Positions 12,111 to 48,715 of a stretch of 64,000 nucleotides of DNA are shown piece by piece. Location of the stretch: NCBI RefSeq assembly GCF_048544455.1, contig NC_133536.1, positions 166,828,825-166,892,824 on the forward strand, written 5' to 3'. How positions within the stretch are numbered: position 1 is the first letter of the stretch; each line of letters begins with the position of its first letter. This DNA is from Silene latifolia. Its lineage: Eukaryota > Streptophyta > Magnoliopsida > Caryophyllales > Caryophyllaceae. A program made the translations under genes and the position numbers. A model generated the notes under the pieces. It had not been told where the DNA came from. It worked only from the letters and a program-made list of their open reading frames with translations, and made no database searches.

Positions 12111-13868
12111 TGATGTGACCATAGTTAGCGCATATTTAGCCCCCGAATTAGCCTTGTTCCCATGCTTTTTAGTACATATTTGGGTCATTTAATGTCTTTA
12201 GTTCTTTGTTTTGCATATTATTTGAGATTTTGATCCCTTGGTAGGAAAGAAGTGCAAATCTTGCATTTTTATGGCAAAACGAGACTAAATTAATTGAATT
12301 CAATGACCAAGCATCAAGGAAAGACAAGATTAGAAGGCCTTTGTACATATGATAGTAGATGAGCAATGTTGAGAAAGGATCCTTGCATCCCCGAGGAAAT
12401 CCCCAAGGATTTTATGAAGAAAAGGGAAGAAAAGAAGAAGAAACCGTGCTGAGCTAGAATCTGAGCGGATTGTCCTGAATCCGCCCGTCTTCCACAAGCA
12501 CAATCTGTGCGTCTTCCTTCAAAGACGCCCGGGTTAGCAGCCACGGAATCCGCCCGGATTCCCATGAAGACGCCCGTCTTCCCCTGCCTGAATCCGCCCG
12601 TCCCGACTCCAATACGCACGGATTCCAATACAGTGAAATTTCATCTTCTCCAAGCTACAAAGAAAGAAGCCCTTCCTTTGAAAAATACCGGCTTCTCCCT
12701 GCTCAATCTAAAAAGTGTAATTACTAGTTTAGCCCTTAGTTAACCCTAATGCATCCACCTAATTTCCACTATAAATACCCCATTAGTCTAATTAGAAGAG
12801 CATGTTCTTCTTATCAATATTTAGAGTAGTTAATATCAATCAAATCTCTCTTTAGTATTGTAATCAACAATTAATCAAGTTCTAATACAAGTTTTATTTC
12901 CTTAATCTCTCTTTTGTTCATCCTTTATTTTGGGTAATTGAAGATTATTTGGGTTATTATTGGGAGATTGACAACCTCTCAATCAAGCATCAAGTACTTC
13001 TTTTATTCTTTGCTTTATTATTGGAATCATTAGTAGGTATAATTCTCTTAATCCCTTTTTAATTATTGTTAATCACTTTCATTTATTCATCATGTTTCCT
13101 TTTGTTGGTATGATTGACAACCTTGCTAGCATGATCAATATGATAATGAGTGAGTAGTGATCTAGCTAGGGTTAATGGGTAATTAGGGGAAACCAACATG
13201 GGGAATGATTTATGCTTAAATTAATATGCTTTCATGGTTTATTTGCTTGCTTGTTTTGATCTCAACTCATGCACATGTTATGTTTCATGAAATGTGAGCC
13301 TATGAATCCTTGCATTTTTTTACCCATCACCTATCTTTTCAATGAGACTTGTAAGACATAAACCAACTCGAGTCTCATTAGACCATGCATGTTGTTGAGT
13401 AGGGAAGACTAAGTCGACTTGTAGGTGTTGTACAATCTAATCGATTCGGCTCCGGGACCCAAACTTTCCTAGGATTGTAAGATATAACCCAACTCAATCC
13501 ATCACAATAATAATTTCTTGCTTATAATTTGAGAACATGTTTGTATGATCAATTCCCATGATTCCCCTATGACCCCATGACACCCTAGTGATTTTTATCA
13601 ATTGTTTACAACCCTTTTAATTCATCTTGCTTATTTATTTTCATTGTTATTTAGTTAGTGACCTTCTACATCAACCCAAATTGTGACACCCCTAAGACAC
13701 CACTAGTTTCAATAGAAATCTCATGTCAATTCCCGTCCCTTGGGATCCGACCTTTACTTGCCTCTTTACTAATTGTAGAGTTGTTTGTGAAGCTATAAAT
13801 TGTGTTTTGATTCGGACGTGACCCAACGACAACATCTATTAAATTGTGAACACGAAACGGACCGATCA
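12111..13868 (+). repeat. Element B 3' LTR
   Basis: It is colinear with the 5' LTR and bounded by the purine tract on the left and the target duplicate GTCAT on the right. It carries its own copy of the motif array (about 12458-12629) and a TATA box at 12770-12777. Confidence 0.93.
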
Positions 13869-14887
13869 GTCATATCCTAAACATTCAACTAGTCGTGTGC
13901 ACTCGATTCGTCGAATAAAGAATTAAAACAATTAAAACGAAGGTAAAAACCTCACGTGACCAGTCGATCGACCAGGTATGGCGGTCGATCGACTGACTCG
14001 CGATCTCAGTCCATGTTAATTCTACGCCGCCTAATCTATAGTTCCCCTACATCCTAGCACAAGCAATTTAGCTACTCATACTGAAATTAAAGGCAACAAT
14101 AAAATTGGCTAAATAAACTACAGAATTCATGATTAATACGGAGAAATAAACAATTAACATAAGATGGCAATTCGGCTTTGGGGAAACTGATCTAACAATT
14201 ATACAACTATGAATGAATGCAAAATAACTGAATAAAACTAGAGAATACTGTGTGAATTGCGAAGGAAAAGAACAAAGTCGAATGCCAAAGTGAATTGTAT
14301 TCAATACCGAAATAATCCTTAAACCCTAATTAATATTCTAAAAACTGATGAAACTGAATGTAAAACTTGATAATTTTCTGAATGCTTAATCTGTAAACCT
14401 AGCTTACGTTATATAGAATACAACGTAGTTCCTATTCTAAAACCTAATGTATCATGGGCTTCAAGTTCCTCGATCTTTTAATTCTCGTCTGATTAGCGGT
14501 GTGGTCGATCGACTATGGTGACCGGTCGATCGACTACACGTGCTGAACAGTAGTCTCTGGATGTCGTGGGTTGGTCGATCGACTGAAGGCAGTGGTCGAT
14601 CAACTGAAGTAGGTGACACTTGACTTCTAACTTTTCGTGGATTTGCCTTTTGGGCTTTGAAATGCGCACCAAGCTCGTTCCTTAAGTGAATACTTCACGT
14701 CAAATGAAATGCAAGATACTCGGGGACGGATTTAGCTTAATTTCCGCTGAATTCTTCACATTTCTGCAATAATGTACAAAAACACGAAAATAGACGGAAA
14801 TAGGGGAAATAGTAGCATAAACTACATAAATGAGCTCTGAAATGCGTGTAAAATAGGGTATGAAACATCATATAAATGACACGCACA
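13869..14887 (-). mobile_element. Element C: LTR, second part
   Basis: This continues the LTR split by B and ends ...GACACGCACA at 14887, so on the minus strand the LTR starts TGTGCGTGTC. The two parts give an LTR of about 1.5 kb. On the minus strand, four TCGATCGA-type sites (14513-14602) lie about 100-200 bp upstream of a TATATAA-like box (about 14415-14409). Two more sites are at 13964 and 13985. Confidence 0.8.
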
Positions 14888-15087
14888 TTACCTTAAGTCG
14901 GAAATAGAATAGAAAGAGTAAAAGCGAGAACAAATCCGAGGACAAAATTAGCACAAATCACCCAAGTTTTACGTTGAGAGAGAAAATTTGAGAAGTTTAT
15001 GTATAGCAAGAAGAAGAACGAGGCATGGAAATAGAATAAGAGAAAGTTATAGGTTTCCGGAAAAAGAGTGTTGAACCGCGATAAGAA

Positions 15088-15263
15088 GTACTCGGTCGAG
15101 TACTAAACCTACTCGGTCGAGTACTTGGTCTACTCGGTCGAGTACTCATAATTGTGTTTTAAGCTAACTACTGACCTCTGAGTACTCGGTCGAGTGCCTA
15201 TATACACGGTGGAGTTTCGCTTAGTCGGTCGAGTATCCAATGTACTCGACCTCGGTCGAGTAT
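15088..15263 (-). repeat. CTCGGTCGAG motif array 1 in element E
   Basis: Six or seven copies of ACTCGGTCGAGTA or close variants in 175 bp; the core is an inverted repeat around CG-GT-CG. On the minus strand a CT-rich leader-like sequence follows. Confidence 0.8.
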
Positions 15264-15866
15264 ACCTGTACCGTAACGGAAATTGAAAATTTTATGAATA
15301 ATTCCCCTGCAAAACAACAACATTGTTCGGAGTTCCACTCATTAGGAACTCGTCACGCTTAGACCTTACTTCTATCAAACATTAGACAACTTTTCAGCTA
15401 TGCACCCCATGACGACTTACTTACACAACATATATCACATGTCAAAAAATTCCTTTAACAGAAACTAATCACGTCACATGCACACATGGCAAACTTGATT
15501 ATGTCACCAACACCGTGTAAACGGTTCCATACACATACAAGTCTCTACCCCGTTCATGCACAAGTTACAGTGGCCACAAGCTAGATAACATGATGACTCG
15601 ATTCCCCTTCACGTTCCGTAAGCAACATAACCATCAACACCTACTAAACCAACTACTCATAATCCCTGAATGGATCACCACAGTTTTGGAAACAACAATG
15701 GGGTCAGTCTACTGTATAACCAAGATAAGAATACACAATACAAACTATACAACCAATTCAGCTACAGTATCCATCTCCACACCATTAACAATCAACAACT
15801 GACTACACACTTAAATGTGTAGTCCTGCCAGATTACCCATCACAATAGGTAATTCTCACCGCCAGT

Positions 15867-16506
15867 CAGGGACGAAGCTAAGGTGAAATTAAGACCTGGG
15901 CTGATTTCGACTTCTTATATACAAGGAATTTTTGATTAGATAACTTACGAAACATACAAATTAATATGTATTTTCACGGAATTATTAAATTATACATTGG
16001 TTTTTTAAACGGACTTACTCCATATTTTATATATAAAGCGTAAATCGGTTAGACAAATCTAAAATATAAATGATAATAAAACTATTTTAAGACGGTATTA
16101 TTATAAACTAAGGTGAGACGAAAGACATGAAACAATCACTATTGCAGTAATGGTAAAATTGTTTACTAAATTAGGACCATTCATGATGATAAAAATGGTT
16201 CCCTTACTTAGTTATAAAAAGAAATCCTAGTTGACGTTTTAAATATAATAGTTCAATTCGTCGAGGCGTTGAGTATATTCGACGCTAAATAATAAAACTA
16301 TAAAAATAGAAAAATAAAAATAAAATCTGAAAAGTAGCGTTACAAGGAGTCGAACACGCATCTTTTGAGAGGTCTGAATTATTTAGGGAGGTATTTACCA
16401 CTGTGCCACAACAGATTATTGCTATAATTACTGCCATTTATTATACTTATGCTTGAAAAGTTCACCCGGGCCGTGGCCCATCCGGCTAGGGTTGAGCTTC
16501 GTCTCT
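15867..16506 (+). mobile_element. Non-autonomous TIR DNA transposon, 640 bp, 9-bp target duplication
   Basis: It begins CAGGGACGAAGCTAAG and ends AGCTTCGTCTCT, giving an inverted repeat of about 13 bp. It is flanked by the exact duplicate ACCGCCAGT (15858-15866 and 16507-16515), which suggests a Mutator-type element. It encodes nothing. A tRNA-like segment with A- and B-box-like sequences lies on its minus strand (about 16412-16340). Confidence 0.82.
16339..16412 (-). other. tRNA-like segment inside the 640-bp transposon
   Basis: On the minus strand there is an A-box-like TGGCACAGTGGTAA (16408-16395) and, 39 bases on, a B-box-like GTTCGACTCC (16355-16346). There is no full cloverleaf, so it is a relic or a tRNA-derived SINE head rather than a gene. 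Confidence 0.45.
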
Positions 16507-17174
16507 ACCGCCAGTGGGGGACCGCAGCCATGCCCACCTAAGCACTGCTCTTCAAAACGAGAGCATAACCCATGTCCATTAATGTCCACATTTCCCTTGT
16601 GACGGGAACCACAAGGGGTGAATCAAGGGCGTGAAGCCATTCCCGATGACGACTCCACTCAGTCGAGGAGGCACCTCGAGAACCACAACAACCAAACAAC
16701 CAAACCAAATCATCCAATATATCACAATCACAATGATCATATTAAGCATGCCAATAAATCAACCATCATCATCTTATATTCAATTAATCAGGCAACTGAG
16801 TAGGAAAAACCCTACCTTTTCGATATTCCATGAGAGTGCATCCATTATACAAGCCAAGCAAGACTCCAGATTGAATCCTAAAGGTAGCAACCATATCCTA
16901 TTACTAAACTATTCAAGATCTACTGAAATATGACAACTAATCACAAACTCACCTTGAGACGCAAACCGATGCCGACGACGGCGACAACTCGACAGATGAC
17001 TCCATGCATAACCCATGTCCCTTCTCGGAGAAGTGTTCAAGGCCACCCAAAATGTGTAGAATGAGATGAGAGAATTGAGAGAGAGATTAGGTTTAGGAAA
17101 AGAGAAAAGGAACCGTCGAAAATGATTTTCATTTAAGATTCCGCGTTTTACAATAACGCGCTGACCAACGAGGT

Positions 17175-17265
17175 ACTCAATCGAGTATAGACATACTCGG
17201 CCGAGTACGCCTCACTCGGTCGAGTATCTTAACTACTCGACCGAGTGGCCACTGCTTGGTCGAGT
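17175..17265 (-). repeat. CTCGGTCGAG motif array 2 in element E
   Basis: Five copies: CTCGGCCGAG, CTCGGTCGAG and CTCGACCGAG are intact, while CTCAATCGAG and CTTGGTCGAG have lost one CG through a CA or TG change. Confidence 0.75.
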
Positions 17266-17364
17266 AACGAGTTACAATGGTCAACTAATCTCCTGCCACC
17301 CTTAATAAGGCTCTCCTTTCGTCAAAAGATCAGTCAACGGGTCTCTAACAGATCGAGTATTACA

Positions 17365-17892
17365 GGTAGTTTGTCAACAAAGGCAACTCCGCACTAGAAG
17401 GATCCGACCACAAAGAGTAAGCAATGTGACACCAAAAGCTAGGGAATACGTGAGGAACCAAGGGGCCAATGGGATAAAGCCCAATAATCTTCCAGAAGAC
17501 GTGTTTCTTCCTCTTATTTGAAGCCATGAAACTATTCGAACCCTCCGACTACCTCTAAAAATGAACCGTATTCGCCATTTTAACCTTCACACCAGATGAA
17601 GAAGAAACAAGAACCTCCTCCTTCACAAGCTTCTCTCGCGCCCTCTTTAACTACGTAGTTAGCTCCGATTTTCCAAGTCATCATCACAAGTATGGAGTTG
17701 TTGTCTTCTGAAGAATGTTGAGGATGTGATGCACGCTGAAGCTTCCTCTGAGAAGCTTTTACTCTTTCTCATGCCGTAAACTGTTGATTTCGAGCTCGAC
17801 TCTAATCAACAACCATCTAAAACTTGTCAGCCATCTTATTAAAAAGAAACCGCTAGAGACGAAAAACCAAGAAATAATTGAATAAAATAATA
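17365..17892. other. Unassigned intergenic sequence
   Basis: Between element E and the Stowaway-like MITE I see no ORF, terminal repeat or RNA gene. Confidence 0.5.
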
Positions 17893-18149
17893 CTCACTCC
17901 ATTCAAGACCAAATACAACATTCTTTTTTTTACACTATTCATGAACGAATAGAATCTTTACGATTCCTTGCAATATGTAAGACAAAATATGGTCATGTGT
18001 GATCCTATTTGATTCATCTATAAAAGTACAATAAGAATATCAAATTTTTAAATTTTTTTTATAATATAAAATTAAAGATATTTACGTCGTAATTTGTATC
18101 TTGGTAAGTGTGTAAAAAAAATGTTGTATTTGGTTTTGAATGAAGGGAG
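17893..18149. mobile_element. Stowaway-like MITE (TA duplication)
   Basis: A 257-bp element with ends CTCACTCCATTCAAGACC and the near reverse complement closing in GAATGAAGGGAG. It is flanked by TA on both sides. Inverted ends of more than 30 bp, the CTCCCTCC-like terminus and the AT-rich interior fit the Stowaway/Tc1-mariner MITEs. Confidence 0.82.
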
Positions 18150-19068
18150 TATTAAATTACTAAAAAGTGAAATTAGTGGAAAGACCATAAAAAAAGGAAA
18201 AAGTAAAAAATAAAAAAAATAGGTTGGATGCGAACCGTCACGCCCATACCTTGGTCCAATGTGACTGTTCCACTAATCTTATGCTTGGACATGGACTTTG
18301 AGCCGATGGTCTGGACTCATAATTGAAATAGTTACGTTTGGACCCCCGGTCTAAATGTGACTGTTTCACGTCCGGACCTAAGCTCGGACGTGAAATATTC
18401 AGGCCTGGCCTATGTTTGTGCGTTACTCGGGTTTAATTGGTACTCTAATTTTAATTGGCTAACTCTAATTACTAATCTATGAAAAAGTAACCATATTAAT
18501 GAAAATGGTGCACAATTAAATCACTTACATAGTCAATTTGTTGTTAATTATGGTGGATTTGAAGTTTAGGCAAAGTCGATTTGTTATTGTCCACTGGAAA
18601 TTTGAAGCTTTGAAAGCGGTTTTGAATTTTAATTTAGTGAGATGTTAGTATTTTGGGGTTTAATTAAAGGAAAGATAAGGTTGGGGCAAAATGAGTAGCT
18701 AACTTTATCGATGAAGTAAATTTTCGATAATAAATATCTATTACAAAAATATTGGAGAGGCGATTTCTCACTAAATTATTAAGAAACCAATTTTATAGTA
18801 CCTCTCGTGTATTTTTCATACCCATATTATTATCGATTATGACTCAAAAAATCTCTTCTATTTGGTAGGTTTTCATAATAACTATATATATTTTATCATA
18901 TATTGTAACTATTTTTATTAGTTTTATTTGAATAGTAAGCATCTACTTTATTAGTTTTTGTATCATTTTTTCACCAATTTATAATTAATCTCCCAATAAA
19001 TTTATTGTGAGATCGTTAAGCACTATCTATTGGGCTTATCAGTGGATTCGTCTAATAAAAATAAAAAA
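18150..19068. other. Unassigned AT-rich intergenic sequence
   Basis: No ORF with recognisable content, no RNA gene and no complete terminal repeats. A pair of similar phrases around 'tccggac' (18280-18400) hints at a small decayed repeat. Confidence 0.5.
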
Positions 19069-22000
19069 GGGTTTTTCTACAAGGTAACCCCGTGTTTTCT
19101 CGAATCCTACATAATAACCCTATTTTTAATTTAACCCCATGTGGTAACCCTTTAGTCTATATAAACTAATAAGCATGACCTTTACTTTGTAATCTGTCAA
19201 ATTTAAATGTTAAGTTGATGATGAGGCTATTTTCTTATGCTGACATGGAATCTCCCTCCTTTTTGCTTATTCTTTTGCTAAAACTTTTATGCTGGCCCTT
19301 CTATACTTCATTTTTCCTGTACTTCATTCTCCACTGCTCTTTTTTGAATTATTTCTTTTCCAACCTTTTTATTCAAGCAACCTTGATGATTAATATGATT
19401 GATTGAACATCTCTATCAAATTAAAGGAAAAGGAAGTAATAACTGATGAAATAGAAACCAACTGATGAAACAAGCATTTGAACACATTTTATATATTGGC
19501 AAAGTTGAGACATGTGTTTCATGCTCTTTCATCACAAAAAACAATCAAGGTATTCCCTCCCTCTTGCGAAAGCGGCAAAATAGCAGAGGTTTTTCTTCGA
19601 AGCAAAATAAATCATACAAAGTAGCTGATGAAACAATAAAAAAAAACAGTGATATTTCCTTCTTTTTGTTAATCTTCTTTGTTAGCATGCATTAGAAGCA
19701 GCCTTCCTCTTCCTTCCTTTACTTGGTTCTTGAGACTTGGTCTGTTGAGATGATGTACTTCCCATAACTGTTGCTTCTAAGTCATCCAATGTAGCAAAAT
19801 TGGAAGTTGATGCTGTATTTAACATTTGCTTACCACGTTTCTTACTGAAATTTCCTTGAAGTTGTTGTCTTTCCCTTGCTGTGTATCCACCTTTGCAAGT
19901 TTTTGAATTATGTCCCAAGCACCCACACTTTTTGCACTTAATTGTTATAGACCTTTTACCCTTCCTTTGCTCCCCTGGCTCTCTTCTTCTATTTCTTGAT
20001 GGTCTACCAATGGACCTCCTTAGTGTTGGAGGTTCCAAATAAGGGACATCAAAAACTTGCCACTGTGCTTTGTCAGGTATGGGGAGAATGGACAACTCAT
20101 AGGTTTCTTTGTACCTCCTCACAGAGAACCAATCACTCACATAGTTGGCTGGATCCCTACCAGCTTCTAGTATTGCCCTAATGGCATGTTTACAAGGAAT
20201 GCCACTTATTTGCCACACACCACATAAACAGGTCCTCAAAACCAAAGAGACGGGAAAGTAGAATTGACCATCACGAACCTCAAATCGACCATTCCCACTT
20301 GCAAAGTCATAACACAGTCTTGATTCTTTTTGCAGCTCTTTTAACCTTTGTAGTATGTTCGGACATACCCCTTCATCTTGCCATGACTGAGCTGCAGCTT
20401 GCCTCGAAGCATTCCTTACCATTGTCATTCTCCTAACACCTGTTAAATTGCAGCACTCGGTCGTCACTCACAGTTAGTTACCTTTCTTGTAAACATCTCA
20501 TAAATGAATGAAAATAATTAAACTATGATGCCACTAACCTTCAAGTAAACTTATAACGGGATTTGTTCTATGCACCCCAAGAGTACTATTAAAACTCTCA
20601 ACGAAATTGCTTGTGTTGTCTTCACAAGCCAGGTCTGGATTGAATTTGTGCTTAGTCCATTGTTCTTTGTCCCCCAAGTCAAGAAACCACCTTGCACATC
20701 CATTCCCTCCATGTTGAATAACTTTTTCCAAAGCTTTTTTGAATGTGTACTCTGATGTTGCATCCACAACCATCCAAAATAGCTTGTGCATTAGTATTCC
20801 AGGATACTCTTGCTTGAAATTTTTGCATAAATGTCGGGCACAAAACCTTCTGTATGCATCAGGCCAGACCATCTCCAAGGCTGGCTCAACACCCTAAGTA
20901 TAAGGAACATAATGAGTAAGAAGCATTAATTAATGGGGAATATTAATGAATAATTAGTAAGAGCATTAATTAGTTACCTTTTGCCTATCAGAAATAATTG
21001 TCCAATTTGTCCTGCCACTCTCACTCACACATTGCTTTAAGAACATAAAGAAGTTAGACCAGCTGTCCTTATTTTCAGCTTCAACAACTCCAATTGCAAC
21101 AGGAAACATTTCATTGTTCCCATCAAGGGCTACTGCAGATAACAATACACCACCATGATTTCCTTTGAGGTGTGCACCATCAACACCTATCAAACTTCTG
21201 CACCCTCTAATTAACCCCATGAACTGAGCATGAAAAGATATAAAGATGGACTTGAACTGCAAAGTCTTCTCTGGATTACCCATGTCAGTTCCACTACAGT
21301 GGGCAATACTACCATGGTTTGTCAATTTTATCATCTCACAATATTGACAAAGTAGTTTATAAGACTCATCATGTCCTCCATTAATTTCCCTCAATGCTAT
21401 GTCCTTCATCTTGTATACTGAACTAGTGGCCATTTTCAATCCATATCTCTCCATTAGTAGGTCTTGAATTGAATTTGCAGAGATGATTGGGTTGGCCCTT
21501 ATGTCTTCTATCATTTTCTTAGCCACCCAAACACATTGGCCATAGGGTTATTTGCCGAAACACCCACACATCCATGGTCGGGACTATTGATTGACTTAAT
21601 GGCCCAAGTATTGCCATCGGGAAGGATTGAAGCATGTATCCTCCAACCACATTCTCAGCGTGGCACAAATAGTCGTGTATCTATTCCATTCAGATTTAAC
21701 AACAACCAAATAAAAACCCTCTTGAACACAATAGTCTCTAAGAACATCTTTAAAATGCTCTTTATCCATAAATAGTTGCCAAGGCTTCAACTTAATAGCC
21801 CCAAACTGCTTGTTTTCATACAATTCACTATTTTTATATAGCTTCTCAGAATACCCTCCACCATCATCATCCCACTCGTGTTGATTATACGGGTTGTAAC
21901 CATCGTCAGCATAATTTAAGGTTGGCAAACCCCCATCCTCTTCCTCTAGGTCTAGGTCTGACAAACTGTCATCTTGATCACCTCTATCTTCACTCGTTAC

Positions 22001-23835
22001 CACTATGGCATTTGAGGCCCCTTTAATTTTAGGAACGTAAACTCCTTTTCTTAAAGCTGTTGTCCGGGCCATCTTCACATTTTTCACTTGTGTTTGAGAA
22101 GATTGGATGACTAAGGGCCTCTTAAACCTTGGAGGTGTCCTCATGTTACTAACAGCTACATGGGATGCTTCAATAGTTATGGACTGAATGGCTGAAGTAG
22201 GTTCAGGAACCGTATACTCAGATTCTATTTCATTTATAGCAACATCATGAGCAGGGGTTGAAGGTTTTGAATTAGAAACATTTCTCCTGCAAGTAAGTTT
22301 CTGTCCTATGCATTTAAAACCTTCAAAGGCATTTGGAATTGCATTTGAAACCTTTGAAACCTCAGACCCACAAGTTTTATTATTAGCCCTAATTTGCCTA
22401 GCCAAAGTAAGAACATGAGATAGTTCAACAGTAGCTCCAATCCAAATGTCAATATTTTTCTTCCCAACAAATCTATTAAACATTTCCATAAGGTCTTTAT
22501 CCTCATTCAAAGGGATAGACTTCATCTTATAAGAGTAACATAACGAAGGGTTTTTAGGCAAAGGTATACCTTCTTTATCTGCTTCATCATAAAGATCATT
22601 AATAATATCGATCATTAAACACTTATCCGTATCTTCAACTAATATTTCTACAAAGTTAGCCCTATAATGAAGCTTCAACGAAATATTCTCCATCTTTGCA
22701 ACCAAAAATACCACAATCAAGTAGTAAGCCCTTTATAAAAACAGAGAATCAGTCGACACAAAAGGTATAATCATCTTGAAAATGTAGATAGTGACATTTT
22801 TTTTAACTTAATTCTCAACTGCTAATTCAATCAACAATAAGTCTCCCTTGTTTCGTCACAAGCTTAAGACGGGTATATTCGTCACAAGCTTAAGACGGGT
22901 CAAATCTCTCCCACTTGTGTAGATAAGACAAGTCTATAAAATCACAAAGTGTTTGTCTTTACCTACTTGTATCGGATACGTCCGTCACAAATAAAAATTT
23001 GTGTTCAATTAAAAAGAAAGCCTTTGTACAAAAAATTGTACAATTACCTTGAAAGGGTACTTGTCTAAGTTGAATAAGTGTACTAGAACACCTAAATGAA
23101 ATCATTGTATTCTACAATCCACATTCATTTCCACTTGATACGACAATACTTAGCCAAATAGCCACCCATCAAAGACCAAACAATTAACATCACCCTCATT
23201 TATCGTTCCTTTTTGTAATGGGCTTACCATCCATGGCTACTAATCCTTAATTAGCCATGTTAGTATAACTGCTACTCTGCTAGTATATGAAAAGGGCGAA
23301 TCTTTACCCTTAAAAGTTGTTATCTCGGCCAAAAAATGACAACAATTAACAAAGAACAACACTAAATAATATTCCGTCGAATTAAACAATACTGTTATTT
23401 ACAAAGAAAAATAAAAGGGGAATATTAAATACCTGCTAAGCCGCAGGTCCGCAACTGAAAGGAGAAAATTCTAGGCTGTTGATCAAAGGGATTGTCGATG
23501 AAAGAGGATTGATGAAATGATTTTTGGGTTCAGAAACCCTAGATTGTAGATGTTATTTAGAGAAACAGAGGGTATGTGATGGGTTTTTGAGTGGTCACTG
23601 TATAAAGGGGTTTTTGTCGATGCTCAGTCCTTAATGAGTCAATGAGTCAACTAGTTGCCAGGTCAGCGTAAGTGTGAGACATATCAGCAAACTAACGTCT
23701 AATTTGACGGAAGCAAAGATTAGTGTCATACTGATTACTTTTTATAAGATACAGGGTTACCATTTGGGGTTAAATTAAAAATAGGGTTATTATGTAGGAT
23801 TCGAGAAAATACGGGGTTACCATGTAGAAAAACCC
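19069..23835 (-). mobile_element. Complete Mutator-like transposon (MULE) with ~75-bp TIRs
   Basis: Left end GGGTTTTTCTACAAGGTAAC; the right end is its reverse complement (GGGTTTTTCTACATGGTAAC...), and the similarity continues for about 75 bp. The 9-bp target duplication AATAAAAAA is exact (19060-19068; 23836-23844). It carries one mudrA-like gene on the minus strand. The near-perfect ends and target sites suggest a recent insertion. A short MITE-like inverted segment containing AAGCTTAAGACGGGT lies in its 5' part (about 22855-22995). Confidence 0.93.
19682..22693 (-). pseudogene. mudrA-like MULE transposase, spliced, frame disrupted
   Basis: The transposase cuts and rejoins DNA at the MULE TIRs in the nucleus. 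Likely exons are 22693-20978, 20893-20539 and 20439-19682, with GT-AG introns (20977-20894; 20538-20440). Domains in order: an N-terminal PB1-like plant MULE domain (MENISLKLHYRANF...), a FAR1/WRKY-type DNA-binding region around the YTTIC motif, the DDE MULE core with IGVDGAHL (first Asp) and SDRQKG (second Asp), the SWIM zinc finger CLCGVWQISGIPCKHAI, and a CCHC knuckle CKKCGCLGHNSKTC. The Met at 22693 is preferred because it opens the PB1-like domain. In exon 1 the reading frame shifts near 21650-21690 and again near 21520-21530, so this copy probably makes no full protein unless these are sequencing errors. Confidence 0.85.
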
Positions 23836-24194
23836 AATAAAAAAAGGAAGAAGTTAAATGAAATTGCACTTCCCTTTGAAGCTACCAAGTAATGTCGTTT
23901 TCTGGTTGAGCAAAATGAAGTAGGGGATTATAAAACGTCATTATTTTCCCTTTCAATTGAAGGCACAAATTAGAAAAAGTAATTGAAATCTACCCTTTTA
24001 TGATACAGAATTAAAATAGTGTTGGAAAAAGGTAAAAGGGATTTCTTTCTATGAATTCGTCACCTATATAAATACCCCCATCTATATCTAACTTGTTTGC
24101 TCTCACTTTCTCACTACTAGTATTCTGCCTATATCCTACATAATTTGTTCAAATAATAGTTTGGATTTACTTTTTCTTCTCTCGATTTGAAAAA
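23836..24194 (+). promoter_or_regulatory. ACL5 promoter-proximal region and 5' UTR
   Basis: A clear TATA box (TATATAAATA, 24065-24074) lies about 120 bp before the ACL5 ATG, leaving a short CT-rich leader. The Mutator-like transposon ends at 23835, so only about 230 bp separate its TIR from the TATA box. Any distal promoter elements must lie inside or beyond the transposon. Confidence 0.75.
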
Positions 24195-48455
<24,261 letters not shown>

Positions 48456-48715
48456 CCAATCTCGAAGCTAATCCGGCCTCGACTAGCCATGGCCCTCTAT
48501 AATGACTGGCATGCAGTTGGACATTTGAATAGGTAGCATACAGGAAAATAAGAGTGCGAAATATTGAAGCTAAAGATTTTTTTTTTCTCAATTGTGTGTT
48601 TAAGCATTCAAATTTAAAGATTCTATACTAAATTGCTCTTATCATGAGTTGATGATATACTATCGTTAAATATGTTTGGCACATGGTTGCAATTTAGAGG
48701 TGGTAATCGAGACAG

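Larger units (their letters stand above)
3981..13868 (+). mobile_element. Element B: complete non-autonomous Athila-like LTR retrotransposon
   Basis: A 9.9-kb element with paired LTRs (1756 and 1758 bp, TG...CA), an exact 5-bp target duplication GTCAT, a tRNA-Asp-type primer-binding site and a purine tract before the 3' LTR. The order is LTR, gag, protease, motif array plus TATA box, small ORF, about 2 kb without a clear ORF, then LTR. No reverse transcriptase, RNase H or integrase is visible, so mobility would need a partner element. The LTRs are very similar but not identical, which suggests a fairly young insertion. It sits inside element C's LTR. Confidence 0.93.
14888..17364 (-). mobile_element. 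Element E: old LTR-type remnant with two motif arrays
   Basis: No coding region is found. On the minus strand it shows two similar modules, each a cluster of CTCGGTCGAG-type sites (17175-17265; 15088-15263) followed by a CT-rich leader-like stretch. The minus-strand sequence near 17364 begins TGTAATACTCGATC, resembling an LTR start. Large plant Gypsy LTRs (Tekay-like) have a similar build, but I cannot prove the family. Element C is inserted at its low-coordinate edge (14887/14888) and a 640-bp DNA element interrupts it. Confidence 0.45.

Noticed and set aside
14068-16933. Short ORFs across elements C and E
   Set aside because: Low-complexity Asn/Thr/His-rich or hydrophobic translations inside LTR-type sequence, with no family resemblance.
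17365-17892. Possible host gene fragment
   Set aside because: Some codon-like stretches occur, but there is no ORF, splice pattern or motif to support one.
48456-48715. Additional ACL5 exon after the stop codon
   Set aside because: The exon 11 stop at 48453-48455 comes directly after the expected family C-terminus (HGHGVA).
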